This document shows, in pieces, positions 1 to 6,407 of a stretch of 7,110 bases of DNA. The position numbers and the translations under genes are program-made. Every line of letters begins with the position of its first letter. Position 1 is the first letter of the stretch. This DNA comes from Gemmatimonadaceae bacterium (GTDB lineage: Bacteria; Gemmatimonadota; Gemmatimonadetes; Gemmatimonadales; Gemmatimonadaceae). A model generated the notes under the pieces. That model was not told where the DNA came from and searched no databases. It was given only the letters and a program-made list of their open reading frames with translations. The DNA lies in assembly GCA_025451425.1 (NCBI GenBank), contig JANWKK010000035.1:1-7110 (forward strand), given 5' to 3'.

Positions 1-132
1 GGGCGTCTCTAAAATTATCGGCTCTTGATGTTCGCCGATGGTCCGGGTCAAAAACGCGGGTGCGCGAATCACGCAGCAGACAAGTATTCGGCCGCGCCGT
101 GGGCGCGGCCGCTTCCTTATCCGCCACGCCCT
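1..132. other. Non-coding left edge, no recognisable gene
   Basis: I see no recognisable gene here. One + frame stays open from position 3 to a TAG at 135-137, but its translation has no familiar motif and it runs straight through the perfect hairpin at 89-111, so chance openness in G+C-rich DNA is more likely than a gene tail. The section before the hairpin contains A/T patches (around 10-18 and 50-55) that could belong to the end of an upstream transcription unit or to a promoter, but no convincing -35/-10 pair is visible. A gene lying mainly outside the window cannot be excluded. Confidence 0.4.
89..111. terminator. Perfect GC-rich hairpin, probable terminator
   Basis: The sequence holds a perfect 10-bp inverted repeat, CGGCCGCGCC and GGCGCGGCCG, separated by a three-base GTG loop. 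Such a strong stem with a tight loop is typical of a transcription terminator. The bases after it on the + strand (CTTCCTTAT) are pyrimidine-rich but not a clean T-run, so it is not a textbook intrinsic terminator. It probably ends transcription arriving from the left of the window and insulates the peptidase gene downstream. A role as an mRNA 3'-end stabiliser or a protein-binding palindrome is an alternative. Confidence 0.5.
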
Positions 133-216
133 TGTAGATCCGCCGTTCTAGAGCCGTCGCTCTAGAGCCGTCTCTCTAGATCCGCGCTTTTAGAGCCGTT
201 CTTTTAGTGAGCCGAG
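133..216. repeat. Degenerate 14-bp tandem repeat array, six units
   Basis: Six consecutive 14-base units lie at 133, 147, 161, 175, 189 and 203. The consensus is about TCTAGAGCCGTCNC. Units 2 and 3 differ at one base, unit 4 has TCC for GCC, unit 5 begins TTTAGA, and units 1 and 6 are the most diverged. Each TCTAGAG pairs perfectly with the CTCTAGA at the next unit boundary, giving seven-bp stems with six-base loops at 147-166 and 161-180. These two hairpins share bases 161-166 and so cannot form together. The array sits between the hairpin at 89-111 and the peptidase gene. Its function is unknown; a protein-binding array, an RNA structure in the leader, or a terminator-related repeat are all possible. 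Confidence 0.7.
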
Positions 217-376
217 ATGCGGCAGGAGTGCAAAGGCGAAAGGGCGCGCTTGGAACCAAAGATCTTCTCTCCCTTACAGGTGTATTCGCTTACAAAACGT
301 TGGCAGGCGCACCGTTTGCTCCGGTCGCGCTCGGCGTTTGTTTTCGCGGCGGGGCCGATTGACGGACACGGCCACG

Positions 377-391
377 CGGCGCGTCGCGCCG
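377..391. promoter_or_regulatory. GC palindrome upstream of the peptidase gene
   Basis: CGGCGCG and CGCGCCG flank a single T, making a 15-base odd palindrome that ends 29 bases before the chosen peptidase start. A TTGACG (359-364) and a TAAACT (404-409) lie on either side, but their spacing is far too wide for a standard promoter, so no promoter is called. The palindrome could be an operator half-site pair. In DNA this rich in G+C it could also be chance. Confidence 0.2.
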
Positions 392-420
392 ATCAGTTTT
401 CTCTAAACTCTCACTACCGC

Positions 421-2424
421 ATGCAACACGTCACACGAGCCCGCATCGCGGGCGGTCTTCTTGCCGCCGCGATGAGCGCGGTGTCGGTCACAGCCGCGTC
501 TGGGCAATCAGCAGCCAAAGCGCCGCCGCCGCGCCCCAGCTTTGATAGCACCGGCGTCGGCGACACGTCGATGTTCGCGCCGCTCAACCTTCCGCCCGGC
601 AACGAGTACCGCAGCGGTTCGGGCGCGCCGGGTCCCAAGTACTGGCAGCAGCGCGCCGACTACGATCTCAAGGCGACGCTCGACACGAACGCGAAAGCGC
701 TGCGCGGCGAGATGACATTTCGCTATACCAATAACTCGCCGGATACCCTGCACTTCCTGTGGTTCCAGGTCGAGCAGAATGCGTTCAAGGCGAATTCGCT
801 GAACTCGTACGTGTTCCCCGCCGAGTCGCGCTTCGGTGCACGCAACTTCGAGGGCGGCGACATGATCGATCGCTTCGAGGAAGTGTCAGCCGGTGCGAAG
901 GGCACACGACACGCACTCAAGCTGCGCACGGAAGGCACGGTCATGAAGGCCGACCTCGCCGAGCCGCTCGCGCCGGGCCGCACGGTGACGATCAGCGCCG
1001 CGTGGCACTTCAACATTCCCGAGCACGGCGCCGACCGCATGGGACGCGACGGTGCGCTGTACGAGCTCGCTCAATGGTATCCGCGCGTCAACGTCTACGA
1101 CGACGTGCGCGGCTGGAACACCGAACCGTATCTGGGACAAGGCGAGTTCTATCTCGAGTATGGCGATTACAATCTCGAGGTCACGGTGCCCGCGGGCTAC
1201 ATCGTCGCCGCGACAGGGACGTTACAGAATGCTCATGAAGTACTTACGTCGGCGGAGATATCGCGGCTCGCCCAGGCGGCGCACGACACCAGCGTCGTCC
1301 ACGTCGTCACCCAGCAGGACATAACGAGCGGCGCCGCTCGGCCGCGCAAGACAGGCACCATGACGTGGAAGTTCGCGGCCAAGAGTGTGCGCGACGTCGT
1401 GTGGGCCGCGTCGCCGGAGTATATGTGGGATGCGTCGAGCTATAAGGGCAGTCTCGCTCAGGCCTTCTTCCGTCCGAGCGCGATCGAGCCGTGGAAGGAC
1501 GCGGCCGACATGTCGCGGACGTCGATTCAGGAATACTCTGAGCGCTGGTTCGCATATCCCTACCCGCAGATCACCGCGGTCGAGGGACCGATCAGCGGCA
1601 TGGAGTACCCGATGGTCGCGATGGAGGCCAAGAGCAACGACAAGTACGACCTGTACAATGTCGTGACGCACGAGATCGGCCATATGTGGTTCCCGATGAT
1701 CGTTGGATCAAACGAGCGGATGCACATGTGGCAGGATGAAGGATTCAATACTTTCATAAATACCTTCTCTGAGGCGCGCCGATATCCGGAGAAGGGCGAC
1801 CAAATGGCCCGCGCCGGGGACGAGCGCAGCCTCGTGACGCAGTACATGGAGCACAACGTCGACGAGCCGCTCGAGATCAATCCCGATCGCATCAACCCGC
1901 AGTTGTTAGGCGAGAACGCGTATGTGAAAACCAGCGTGGCGCTCCAGCAACTGCGCCAGGAAATTCTCGGGCCGGCTGCGTTCGATGATGCGTTCCGCAC
2001 GTACATCCAGCGCTGGGCGTTCAAGCATCCGACGCCGGTCGACTTCTATCGCACAATGGAAGATGTGAGCGGCAAGCGCCTCGACTGGTACTTCCGCGAG
2101 TGGTTCCAGGAGAACGAACACTTCGATCCGGCGATCGACTCGGTCGTCACCTCGCAGCATGGTGATACGCTGATGGTCGGCGTGCTCTATGGGAATCACG
2201 CCCGCGGCGTCGAGCCGATTCGCGCCCGCTTCACCTTTAGCGACGGCTCGACGCAGGACTTCAACTATCCGGCCGAGGTGTGGAGCACGAACACGCGCTA
2301 CTATCCGCGCGAGTATGCGTTCGTAGGCAAGAAGGTCACGAAGATCGAGCTCGATCCGGAGAAGCGGCTCGTCGATATCGATCGAGGGAACAATACCTGG
2401 CCGGGCGCAAGGATCACTCCCTAA
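421..2424 (+). CDS. Secreted M1-family zinc metallopeptidase (aminopeptidase)
   Basis: This encodes a 667-residue exported peptidase that should remove N-terminal residues from peptides outside the cytoplasm. The zinc site is complete: HEIGH at residues 417-421, and the third ligand E440 in DEGFN, exactly the HExxH-x18-E spacing of family M1. The substrate-binding GxMEN-type motif appears as SGMEY at 392-396. Y501 in the segment AYVKT is the likely catalytic tyrosine. Domains run in order: signal peptide (about 1-28, hydrophobic 9-26), beta-rich N-terminal domain (about 60-290), thermolysin-like catalytic domain (about 300-560), and a C-terminal beta domain (about 575-667). The frame is open back to an ATG at 217, but that would bury the signal peptide 68 residues inside, so 421 is preferred. 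No Shine-Dalgarno sequence precedes either ATG. The gene stands alone and converges on the next gene. Substrate preference cannot be read from sequence. Confidence 0.93.
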   Translation: MQHVTRARIAGGLLAAAMSAVSVTAASGQSAAKAPPPRPSFDSTGVGDTSMFAPLNLPPGNEYRSGSGAPGPKYWQQRADYDLKATLDTNAKALRGEMTFRYTNNSPDTLHFLWFQVEQNAFKANSLNSYVFPAESRFGARNFEGGDMIDRFEEVSAGAKGTRHALKLRTEGTVMKADLAEPLAPGRTVTISAAWHFNIPEHGADRMGRDGALYELAQWYPRVNVYDDVRGWNTEPYLGQGEFYLEYGDYNLEVTVPAGYIVAATGTLQNAHEVLTSAEISRLAQAAHDTSVVHVVTQQDITSGAARPRKTGTMTWKFAAKSVRDVVWAASPEYMWDASSYKGSLAQAFFRPSAIEPWKDAADMSRTSIQEYSERWFAYPYPQITAVEGPISGMEYPMVAMEAKSNDKYDLYNVVTHEIGHMWFPMIVGSNERMHMWQDEGFNTFINTFSEARRYPEKGDQMARAGDERSLVTQYMEHNVDEPLEINPDRINPQLLGENAYVKTSVALQQLRQEILGPAAFDDAFRTYIQRWAFKHPTPVDFYRTMEDVSGKRLDWYFREWFQENEHFDPAIDSVVTSQHGDTLMVGVLYGNHARGVEPIRARFTFSDGSTQDFNYPAEVWSTNTRYYPREYAFVGKKVTKIELDPEKRLVDIDRGNNTWPGARITP

Positions 2425-2435
2425 CGACGGACTTC

Positions 2436-2495
2436 CTAGAAGAGCGGGTCGAGAGGGGCGGGTCTAGAAGAGCGGCTCCTCTAGACGCGCCTCTC
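2436..2495. terminator. TCTAGA-rich hairpin between convergent genes
   Basis: The 88-bp gap between two convergent genes carries an exact 12-base direct repeat, CTAGAAGAGCGG, at 2436-2447 and 2464-2475. The second copy starts an inverted repeat: GTCTAGA (2462-2468) pairs with TCTAGAC (2480-2486), and GAG with CTC around a CGG loop, with one A-C mismatch. The stem can extend outward through GGCG (2457-2460) with CGCC (2488-2491) and GAGA with TCTC, giving a structure of about 45 bases. Its position suggests a bidirectional terminator. No T-run follows on either strand, so a factor-dependent or RNA-processing role is equally possible. The TCTAGA core matches the array upstream of the peptidase gene. 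Confidence 0.5.
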
Positions 2496-2512
2496 TGGTG
2501 TTCTCGAGTCCC

Positions 2513-3598
2513 TCACCCTCGCAGACAGCGATCAATGATTTCATGCTTCGCATCGAAGCGATCGCCTATCGTCTTATAGAAATCGTCGAAGTACTCGAGG
2601 GTCTCCTTCGCTCTGCTCCCCTTCAGGAGCTGCCCGATCGAGTCGTGGTATAGTGCGTAGATCGAGTCCTTCTTCGCGACGAAGAGCGCGAACGTCGGCG
2701 CGTAGATCTCCTCGGGAAGGCAGGAACCCCGATACAGCCGGTCGCGGACGCGACGGATGGAGAGACGCGGGTCGGTCGTTGCATAACGAGTGTTCACGGC
2801 GCCGGAGAAGTCGAAGTCATAGGCGATCGGCACGTAGTCGCCGCTGTCGGATGTCACCAGCTCGACGTTGTGCTGGCCAGACACCGACCAGTCGGTGTTC
2901 CCGATCATGTACTGGAAGAGAAAGAAGATCGCGGCACCCTTTGCGTCGAGCTCGGAGGGGCCGGCGCCCTGTCCCTTGATCAGCATCCCGCCGACACGAC
3001 TCGCAAGGTCCGACGGCTCCTCCTCGATGAAGCCGTAGCGCGTCGCCTGCACCTTTCCGCTGCCGCTATCCGCGTAGCTGACGCGCGCCAGGCGCACGCG
3101 ATGGCTGTAGCGGGTGAGTAAATTATAAACTCGATACAGCTGGAACTCCTGGAGCACGTACTGCTCGTACTCGTCGTTGTCTTTGCAAAAGGTGACGAGC
3201 TTCGGCTTGTCGAGCTTCGTGAACTCCGAGTGCTTCGCCTCTGACTTCTTGAAGTCGAGTCGGATCGGCGGGAAATCGCAGTTGGCCAAGCGCCAGATCC
3301 CGCGCGTGCGCACCTTGAGCGGAATCTCGACCGTGCCGCCGGCCGAGTCGGCGTAGGTGATCGTCGCCTCACGCCAAGGGGGCGATTGGGACTTGTCGTG
3401 CCGCAGGCGTCCAAGGTTCGCCGTCAACGTGAGTGTCAGCGGCGTCTCGCCGGTGAAGAGCCGAGCCGGCTCGTGAGGCACCAGCTCGACCTGCGCCGGT
3501 AACTCCTTCTCTTTCTTCTTTTTCTTGCCCTGCTGCTCCTGGCCCGCGAGCGGAGTGGTCAGGAGAAGAGCGGCGAGGGAGGCGAGGAGAAGGCGCAT
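2513..3598 (-). CDS. Secreted protein with CotH-kinase-like motif layout
   Basis: This is a 361-residue exported protein, not confidently assigned to a family. A signal peptide covers about residues 1-19, followed by a lysine-rich stretch (25-32). The conserved-looking core runs: RTRGIWR (97-103), PPIRLDFK (110-117), KLVTFCKD (133-140), a helical YEQYVLQEFQLYR segment (144-156), YGFIEEE (188-194), IGNTDWS (232-238) and YDFDFSG (260-266). The order of an RG-type glycine loop, a (P)xRLxF strand, a helix leading to an RVR strand, a glutamate-bearing strand, a GN-D-W loop and a DFDFSG metal-site-like motif resembles CotH-type secreted protein kinases. On that reading N234/D236 and D261/D263 would be the catalytic and metal-binding residues. 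This is inference from motif order. The start has only a weak AGG upstream, and a small inverted repeat (3603-3619) lies just before it. The gene is divergent from the lipoprotein operon and convergent with the peptidase. Confidence 0.8.
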   Translation of the reverse strand: MRLLLASLAALLLTTPLAGQEQQGKKKKKEKELPAQVELVPHEPARLFTGETPLTLTLTANLGRLRHDKSQSPPWREATITYADSAGGTVEIPLKVRTRGIWRLANCDFPPIRLDFKKSEAKHSEFTKLDKPKLVTFCKDNDEYEQYVLQEFQLYRVYNLLTRYSHRVRLARVSYADSGSGKVQATRYGFIEEEPSDLASRVGGMLIKGQGAGPSELDAKGAAIFFLFQYMIGNTDWSVSGQHNVELVTSDSGDYVPIAYDFDFSGAVNTRYATTDPRLSIRRVRDRLYRGSCLPEEIYAPTFALFVAKKDSIYALYHDSIGQLLKGSRAKETLEYFDDFYKTIGDRFDAKHEIIDRCLRG

Positions 3599-3709
3599 GT
3601 GATGGACCTACTTTGTCCAGGCGGGAGGTACGGAGGCCGCAGCGGTAACCGAATATGCCGTTTTGCTTTTGGCGCCGCGAGATCGTCCTTGTTGAGACTC
3701 ACTGGCCTT
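3599..3709. promoter_or_regulatory. Divergent intergenic spacer, presumed two promoters
   Basis: This 111-bp gap separates the - strand kinase-like gene from the + strand lipoprotein operon, so it should hold the promoters of both. The only A/T-rich patch is around 3650-3670, which includes GAATAT and a TTTTGCTTTT run. It could supply a -10 region in either direction, but no paired -35 box at proper spacing is convincing. A five-bp inverted repeat, TGGAC and GTCCA, lies at 3603-3619, starting four bases from the ATG of the - strand gene. It could affect ribosome access there. Confidence 0.4.
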
Positions 3710-4459
3710 ATGCGCCCCCTCCGACGACTCCTCGCGCGCGCTCTCTTCGCGCCCTTCCTCCTTCTGCCGCTGCTGAATTGCAGCTATCCGAAGCCGTCGC
3801 CGAAAACGGTTGCCGGCGCGCTCGCGCGTGCAAGCACCTTCACGGAGCCGAAGATGCTCGCGGTTCCGCGGCGTGTCGAAGCGAAAACGCCTGCGTCGAT
3901 GGGCGGTGGCGCCCTCGATGACCGGCAGCTCTCGAAGCTCGACCCGGTCGTCGCCATTCTTCATGCGAACAAGCTCGTCGACGTACAGGATGTCTATGGG
4001 CCTGACGGCGCGTCCGGCGGCTACTTCCACGTGCTGTCGATCACACCGTCGAGCGACGCGTCGCCCGATCTGTTTATCGAATCCGACGACCCGGGACCTC
4101 CCGCGCTCTGGACAGCCATCAAGAAGACGCCGGGCTGGCGTGTGACGCTCGGGCGACGGGAGCTCGTGAACGTAGGACAGATCATCGATTCCAGCTCGCC
4201 CATCGCCGACAAGCTCTCCCCCGGTTATGTGCTCGCCGACGTCGGCTTTCACTGGATTCCCACCGACATCGGCAAACTGTTCGATCAAGGGTCGCTGAGC
4301 TTCGACGACATGCCGCGCGATCTTCAGCAGGCGAGCGTCTACGCGGCGGATCTCGACAGCCGCCCGACCTACAACGGGCGCGCCTGGCTCACGCGCGACA
4401 AGAAGGGAGAGTGGCAGGTGACGCTCTTCGACTGCCGCCGCTGCTCGACCCAATCGTAA
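3710..4459 (+). CDS. Tandem lipoprotein paralogue A, unknown function
   Basis: A 249-residue predicted envelope protein, first of three related genes. An arginine-rich N-terminus (residues 3-10) and a hydrophobic run (11-22) lead to LLNC, with Cys24 as the candidate lipidation site. Asn at -1 is unusual, since Gly, Ala or Ser is normal, so processing may be poor or done by another peptidase. Blocks shared with the next two genes are: PK and PR (47-54), LDPVVAIL (77-84), FHVLSITP (106-113), GWRVTLGRRE (142-151), VGFHWIP (178-184), FD (191-192) and RAWL with W235 (224-235). It alone ends in a CxxC (C242, C245). The frame is open back to 3599, but the ATG at 3710 is chosen because it places the signal sequence at the N-terminus. 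Ribosome-binding signal is weak. I do not recognise the family. Confidence 0.85.
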   Translation: MRPLRRLLARALFAPFLLLPLLNCSYPKPSPKTVAGALARASTFTEPKMLAVPRRVEAKTPASMGGGALDDRQLSKLDPVVAILHANKLVDVQDVYGPDGASGGYFHVLSITPSSDASPDLFIESDDPGPPALWTAIKKTPGWRVTLGRRELVNVGQIIDSSSPIADKLSPGYVLADVGFHWIPTDIGKLFDQGSLSFDDMPRDLQQASVYAADLDSRPTYNGRAWLTRDKKGEWQVTLFDCRRCSTQS

Positions 4460-5419
4460 ATGAAGACTCGATTCTTATTCGCTTTGGTCCTTGTATCGGC
4501 GTGCGGCGGACCGAGAATCTCCAAGCAGAAAGCAACGGCGATCCTCGAAGCGTCCACTGCGTTCAAATCGCCGAAGGTAGTCTATATCCCCCGCGTTCTG
4601 GCGATCCCGGCCGACGGCATCGTCAGCAGCACCGCGACGCGCGAAGGCGAAGCGTTGAACATCACGCAAATCGCGTCCGTCGATCCCGTAGTCGCAATGC
4701 TCCGCGCGCGCGACCTCGTCGGTATCGAGGACTTCGTGAGCGCGGTGCCGGGATCGAACCTGCTCGCGCCGCCGCCAAAGCCCAGGAGAGACACGACGGC
4801 GACCGATAGCACCGACTCGCCTAACGATTCGACGCGATCGGCCAAGGACTCGACGAAGGCGAGCGGTGACTCGGCGAAGCACCACGTCGCCAAGCCCCCA
4901 CCGCGCCTCGACGACCCCCGCACGAGTCCCCCGCCCGAGCCTCCACTCGCCCAGGCGTGGGTCCACACGCTGCGCGTCACACCGCGACCGGCCCTCGAAT
5001 CGGACGAGTTGACGCCTGACGACGGTGACGACAATCCGGAATCACCGCGTGTCACGTATAGCACGCGGCCCGCCGGCCGCACGCCGGGCTGGACGCTCGC
5101 GGTCGGAACGCGGGAGATGATCCGCATTCTCGAAATCGGGTCGTACACGCCGACACGCACCGGTCCGTCGGGCGAAGCGCGGGTCGACTTCCTCTGGCGC
5201 TGGCGGCCAACGAAGCCGGGGGCTCCCTTCGACACCGAGAGCGCCGAGTATCAGTCGCTCCCGGGCGAAGTGCAGCAGGCGGCAATCGAGGGCGGCGTCA
5301 CGCTCGACACGTCCAGTCCCCGCTGGAGCCGCGCGTATCTCGCGCGTGACGGCGCGGGGTGGAAGGTGACGAGCGTCGACTGGAGCTATGGCGACGACAA
5401 GCCACATGATCGCTGGTAA
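4460..5419 (+). CDS. Tandem lipoprotein paralogue B with Asp-Ser-Thr linker
   Basis: A 319-residue predicted lipoprotein. The short signal sequence ends in a clean lipobox, VSAC, with Cys15 lipidated and Gly at +2, which fits outer-membrane sorting. It shares the family blocks: PK and PR (38-45), VDPVVAML (74-81), HTLRVTP (169-175), GWTLAVGTRE (210-219), VDFLWRW (242-248), FD (257-258) and RAYL with W301 (291-301). Between the second and third blocks lies an insertion (about 111-162) rich in Asp-Ser-Thr, then Lys and Pro. This looks like a flexible, disordered linker and explains the greater length. Its ATG abuts the TAA of paralogue A with no gap and has no Shine-Dalgarno sequence, so translation is probably coupled to that gene. 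Function unknown; the domain after the linker could reach away from the membrane. Confidence 0.9.
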   Translation: MKTRFLFALVLVSACGGPRISKQKATAILEASTAFKSPKVVYIPRVLAIPADGIVSSTATREGEALNITQIASVDPVVAMLRARDLVGIEDFVSAVPGSNLLAPPPKPRRDTTATDSTDSPNDSTRSAKDSTKASGDSAKHHVAKPPPRLDDPRTSPPPEPPLAQAWVHTLRVTPRPALESDELTPDDGDDNPESPRVTYSTRPAGRTPGWTLAVGTREMIRILEIGSYTPTRTGPSGEARVDFLWRWRPTKPGAPFDTESAEYQSLPGEVQQAAIEGGVTLDTSSPRWSRAYLARDGAGWKVTSVDWSYGDDKPHDRW

Positions 5420-5431
5420 ATCGACGGGTCG

Positions 5432-6238
5432 ATGCGCAGCTCCAGGGATGCCTCAGGCCTAACGACGATCATGCTCGCGGGCACGTTGGTGCTCGCGGGA
5501 TGTCTCTCCAAGCCGATCACGAAAGAACAAGCGGGCGCACTCGTGCAGGCGTCGGCCGCCTTCACTCGGCCGAAGTTCGCCCACATCCCACGCCAGCTCA
5601 CGTTCCAGAGCGGCTTCGCCTCGCAGTACGGCAGCGAGGGCGTTCTCTCGATCACCGATCTCGCCCGCGTCGATCCCACGCTCGCCGTCCTCAAGCTCGT
5701 GCGCGCCGTGGATGTGAGCGAGAGCATCTATGGTCCTGGGCGCGGCGCGATGCATCAACTGGTCGTCACGCCGGCGGGGATCGACAGCGCGTCGCTGCTC
5801 GCCGATGAGGATCCTCGTGGCGCGGGGCTCGACCAGCAGGAGAACATCGACGCGCAAGAGGAGCGTCCACGCGTCGGCTCTACTGGTTGGAGCCAGTACA
5901 AGAAGGAGCTCGGCTGGCGCGTGCCGATCGGGACGCGGCAATTTCTCCAGGTCGAGCAGATTCACAACTGGAAGGACGCGAACGAGAGCATCCCGGTGAA
6001 CGAACTGGCGGTCGATTTTGCCTGGAAGTGGGTGCCTAACGAATTCGGCGACGCCTTCGATTCGCAGAGCGCGACGTTTCAGTCATACCCAGACGACGTT
6101 CAGAAATCGGCGACGTCGTGGGGTGTGCGGATGAACACCGAGACGTCGATGCGCAGCCGAGCCTATCTTCATCGGGTCGCGGACAAATGGGAGCTCAGGC
6201 TGATACGGTGGTCGGTCGGCCGCGGCAACCCGCCGTAA
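5432..6238 (+). CDS. Tandem lipoprotein paralogue C, unknown function
   Basis: A 268-residue predicted lipoprotein and last gene of the trio, 12 bases after paralogue B. The signal sequence ends in the textbook lipobox LAGC (21-24), with Leu at +2. Family blocks are all present: PK and PR (47-54, same numbering as paralogue A), VDPTLAVL (80-87), HQLVVTP (108-114), GWRVPIGTR (161-169), VDFAWKW (194-200), FD (209-210), and RAYL with W253 and W260 (243-260). An acidic, Gln/Glu-rich stretch (about 124-146) occupies the variable region where paralogue B has its linker. The next ATG, at residue 14, would leave too short a signal peptide, so 5432 is used. Only a weak GGG precedes it. Function unknown; shared operon and ancestry suggest it acts with or in parallel to A and B. 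Confidence 0.9.
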   Translation: MRSSRDASGLTTIMLAGTLVLAGCLSKPITKEQAGALVQASAAFTRPKFAHIPRQLTFQSGFASQYGSEGVLSITDLARVDPTLAVLKLVRAVDVSESIYGPGRGAMHQLVVTPAGIDSASLLADEDPRGAGLDQQENIDAQEERPRVGSTGWSQYKKELGWRVPIGTRQFLQVEQIHNWKDANESIPVNELAVDFAWKWVPNEFGDAFDSQSATFQSYPDDVQKSATSWGVRMNTETSMRSRAYLHRVADKWELRLIRWSVGRGNPP

Positions 6239-6280
6239 TAGTAGGGTTCGTCGGTCTACTTTGGAAGCGAGGGGCCCGGA

Positions 6281-6403
6281 GTGCGCGCGAATACGGCACG
6301 TGACTTCTTCCAGGATGGGCAGCTCGTAGTGCGCCGAACCGAGGTCGTTGCCATGAAATCGACGCCGGTGACGCTGCGGATCGGAATCGAGCTCGCGCGC
6401 TAG
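6281..6403 (+). pseudogene. Small frame, possible C-terminal gene remnant
   Basis: A GTG-started frame of 40 codons ends at TAG four bases before the end of the convergent DUF502 gene. About three quarters of its third codon positions are G or C, as in real genes of this window, and a GAGG lies eight bases before the GTG. Its translation includes ARDFFQDGQL and ends TLRIGIELAR. The alternating hydrophobic tail resembles the last strand of an outer-membrane barrel. It could be the tail of a lost barrel-protein gene, a real small gene, or chance. The in-frame stop at 6242-6244 shows it does not extend from paralogue C. I do not recognise it. Confidence 0.25.
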
Positions 6404-6407
6404 GGCA

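Noticed and set aside
40..80. tRNA-like stretch (GCGGGTGCGCGAATC)
   Set aside because: It vaguely resembles a T-arm, but no acceptor, D or anticodon arms can be folded around it.
133..216. CRISPR array
   Set aside because: The 14-base units are directly adjacent with no unique spacers, and no cas-like gene is nearby.
217..420. N-terminal extension of the peptidase from the ATG at 217
   Set aside because: It would place the signal peptide 68 residues inside the protein. The extra residues look like translated non-coding DNA, and the ATG directly follows the repeat array.
3603..3665. Bacteroidetes-style -7 promoter (TACTTTG near 3609)
   Set aside because: It is one base short of TAnnTTTG and lies almost at the start codon of the - strand gene; no matching -33 box is visible.
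3599..3709. Extension of lipoprotein A to the GTG at 3599
   Set aside because: It would start at the base next to the ATG of the divergent gene and bury the lipoprotein signal sequence.
3608..4453. 281-codon frame on the - strand spanning lipoprotein paralogue A
   Set aside because: It is a shadow: the + strand protein has a signal sequence and matches its two neighbours block by block, while the antisense translation is arginine-rich and featureless.
4582..5235. 217-codon - strand frame inside lipoprotein paralogue B
   Set aside because: The frame mirrors the G/C third positions of the real gene; its translation is low-complexity Ser/Arg/Gly without motifs.
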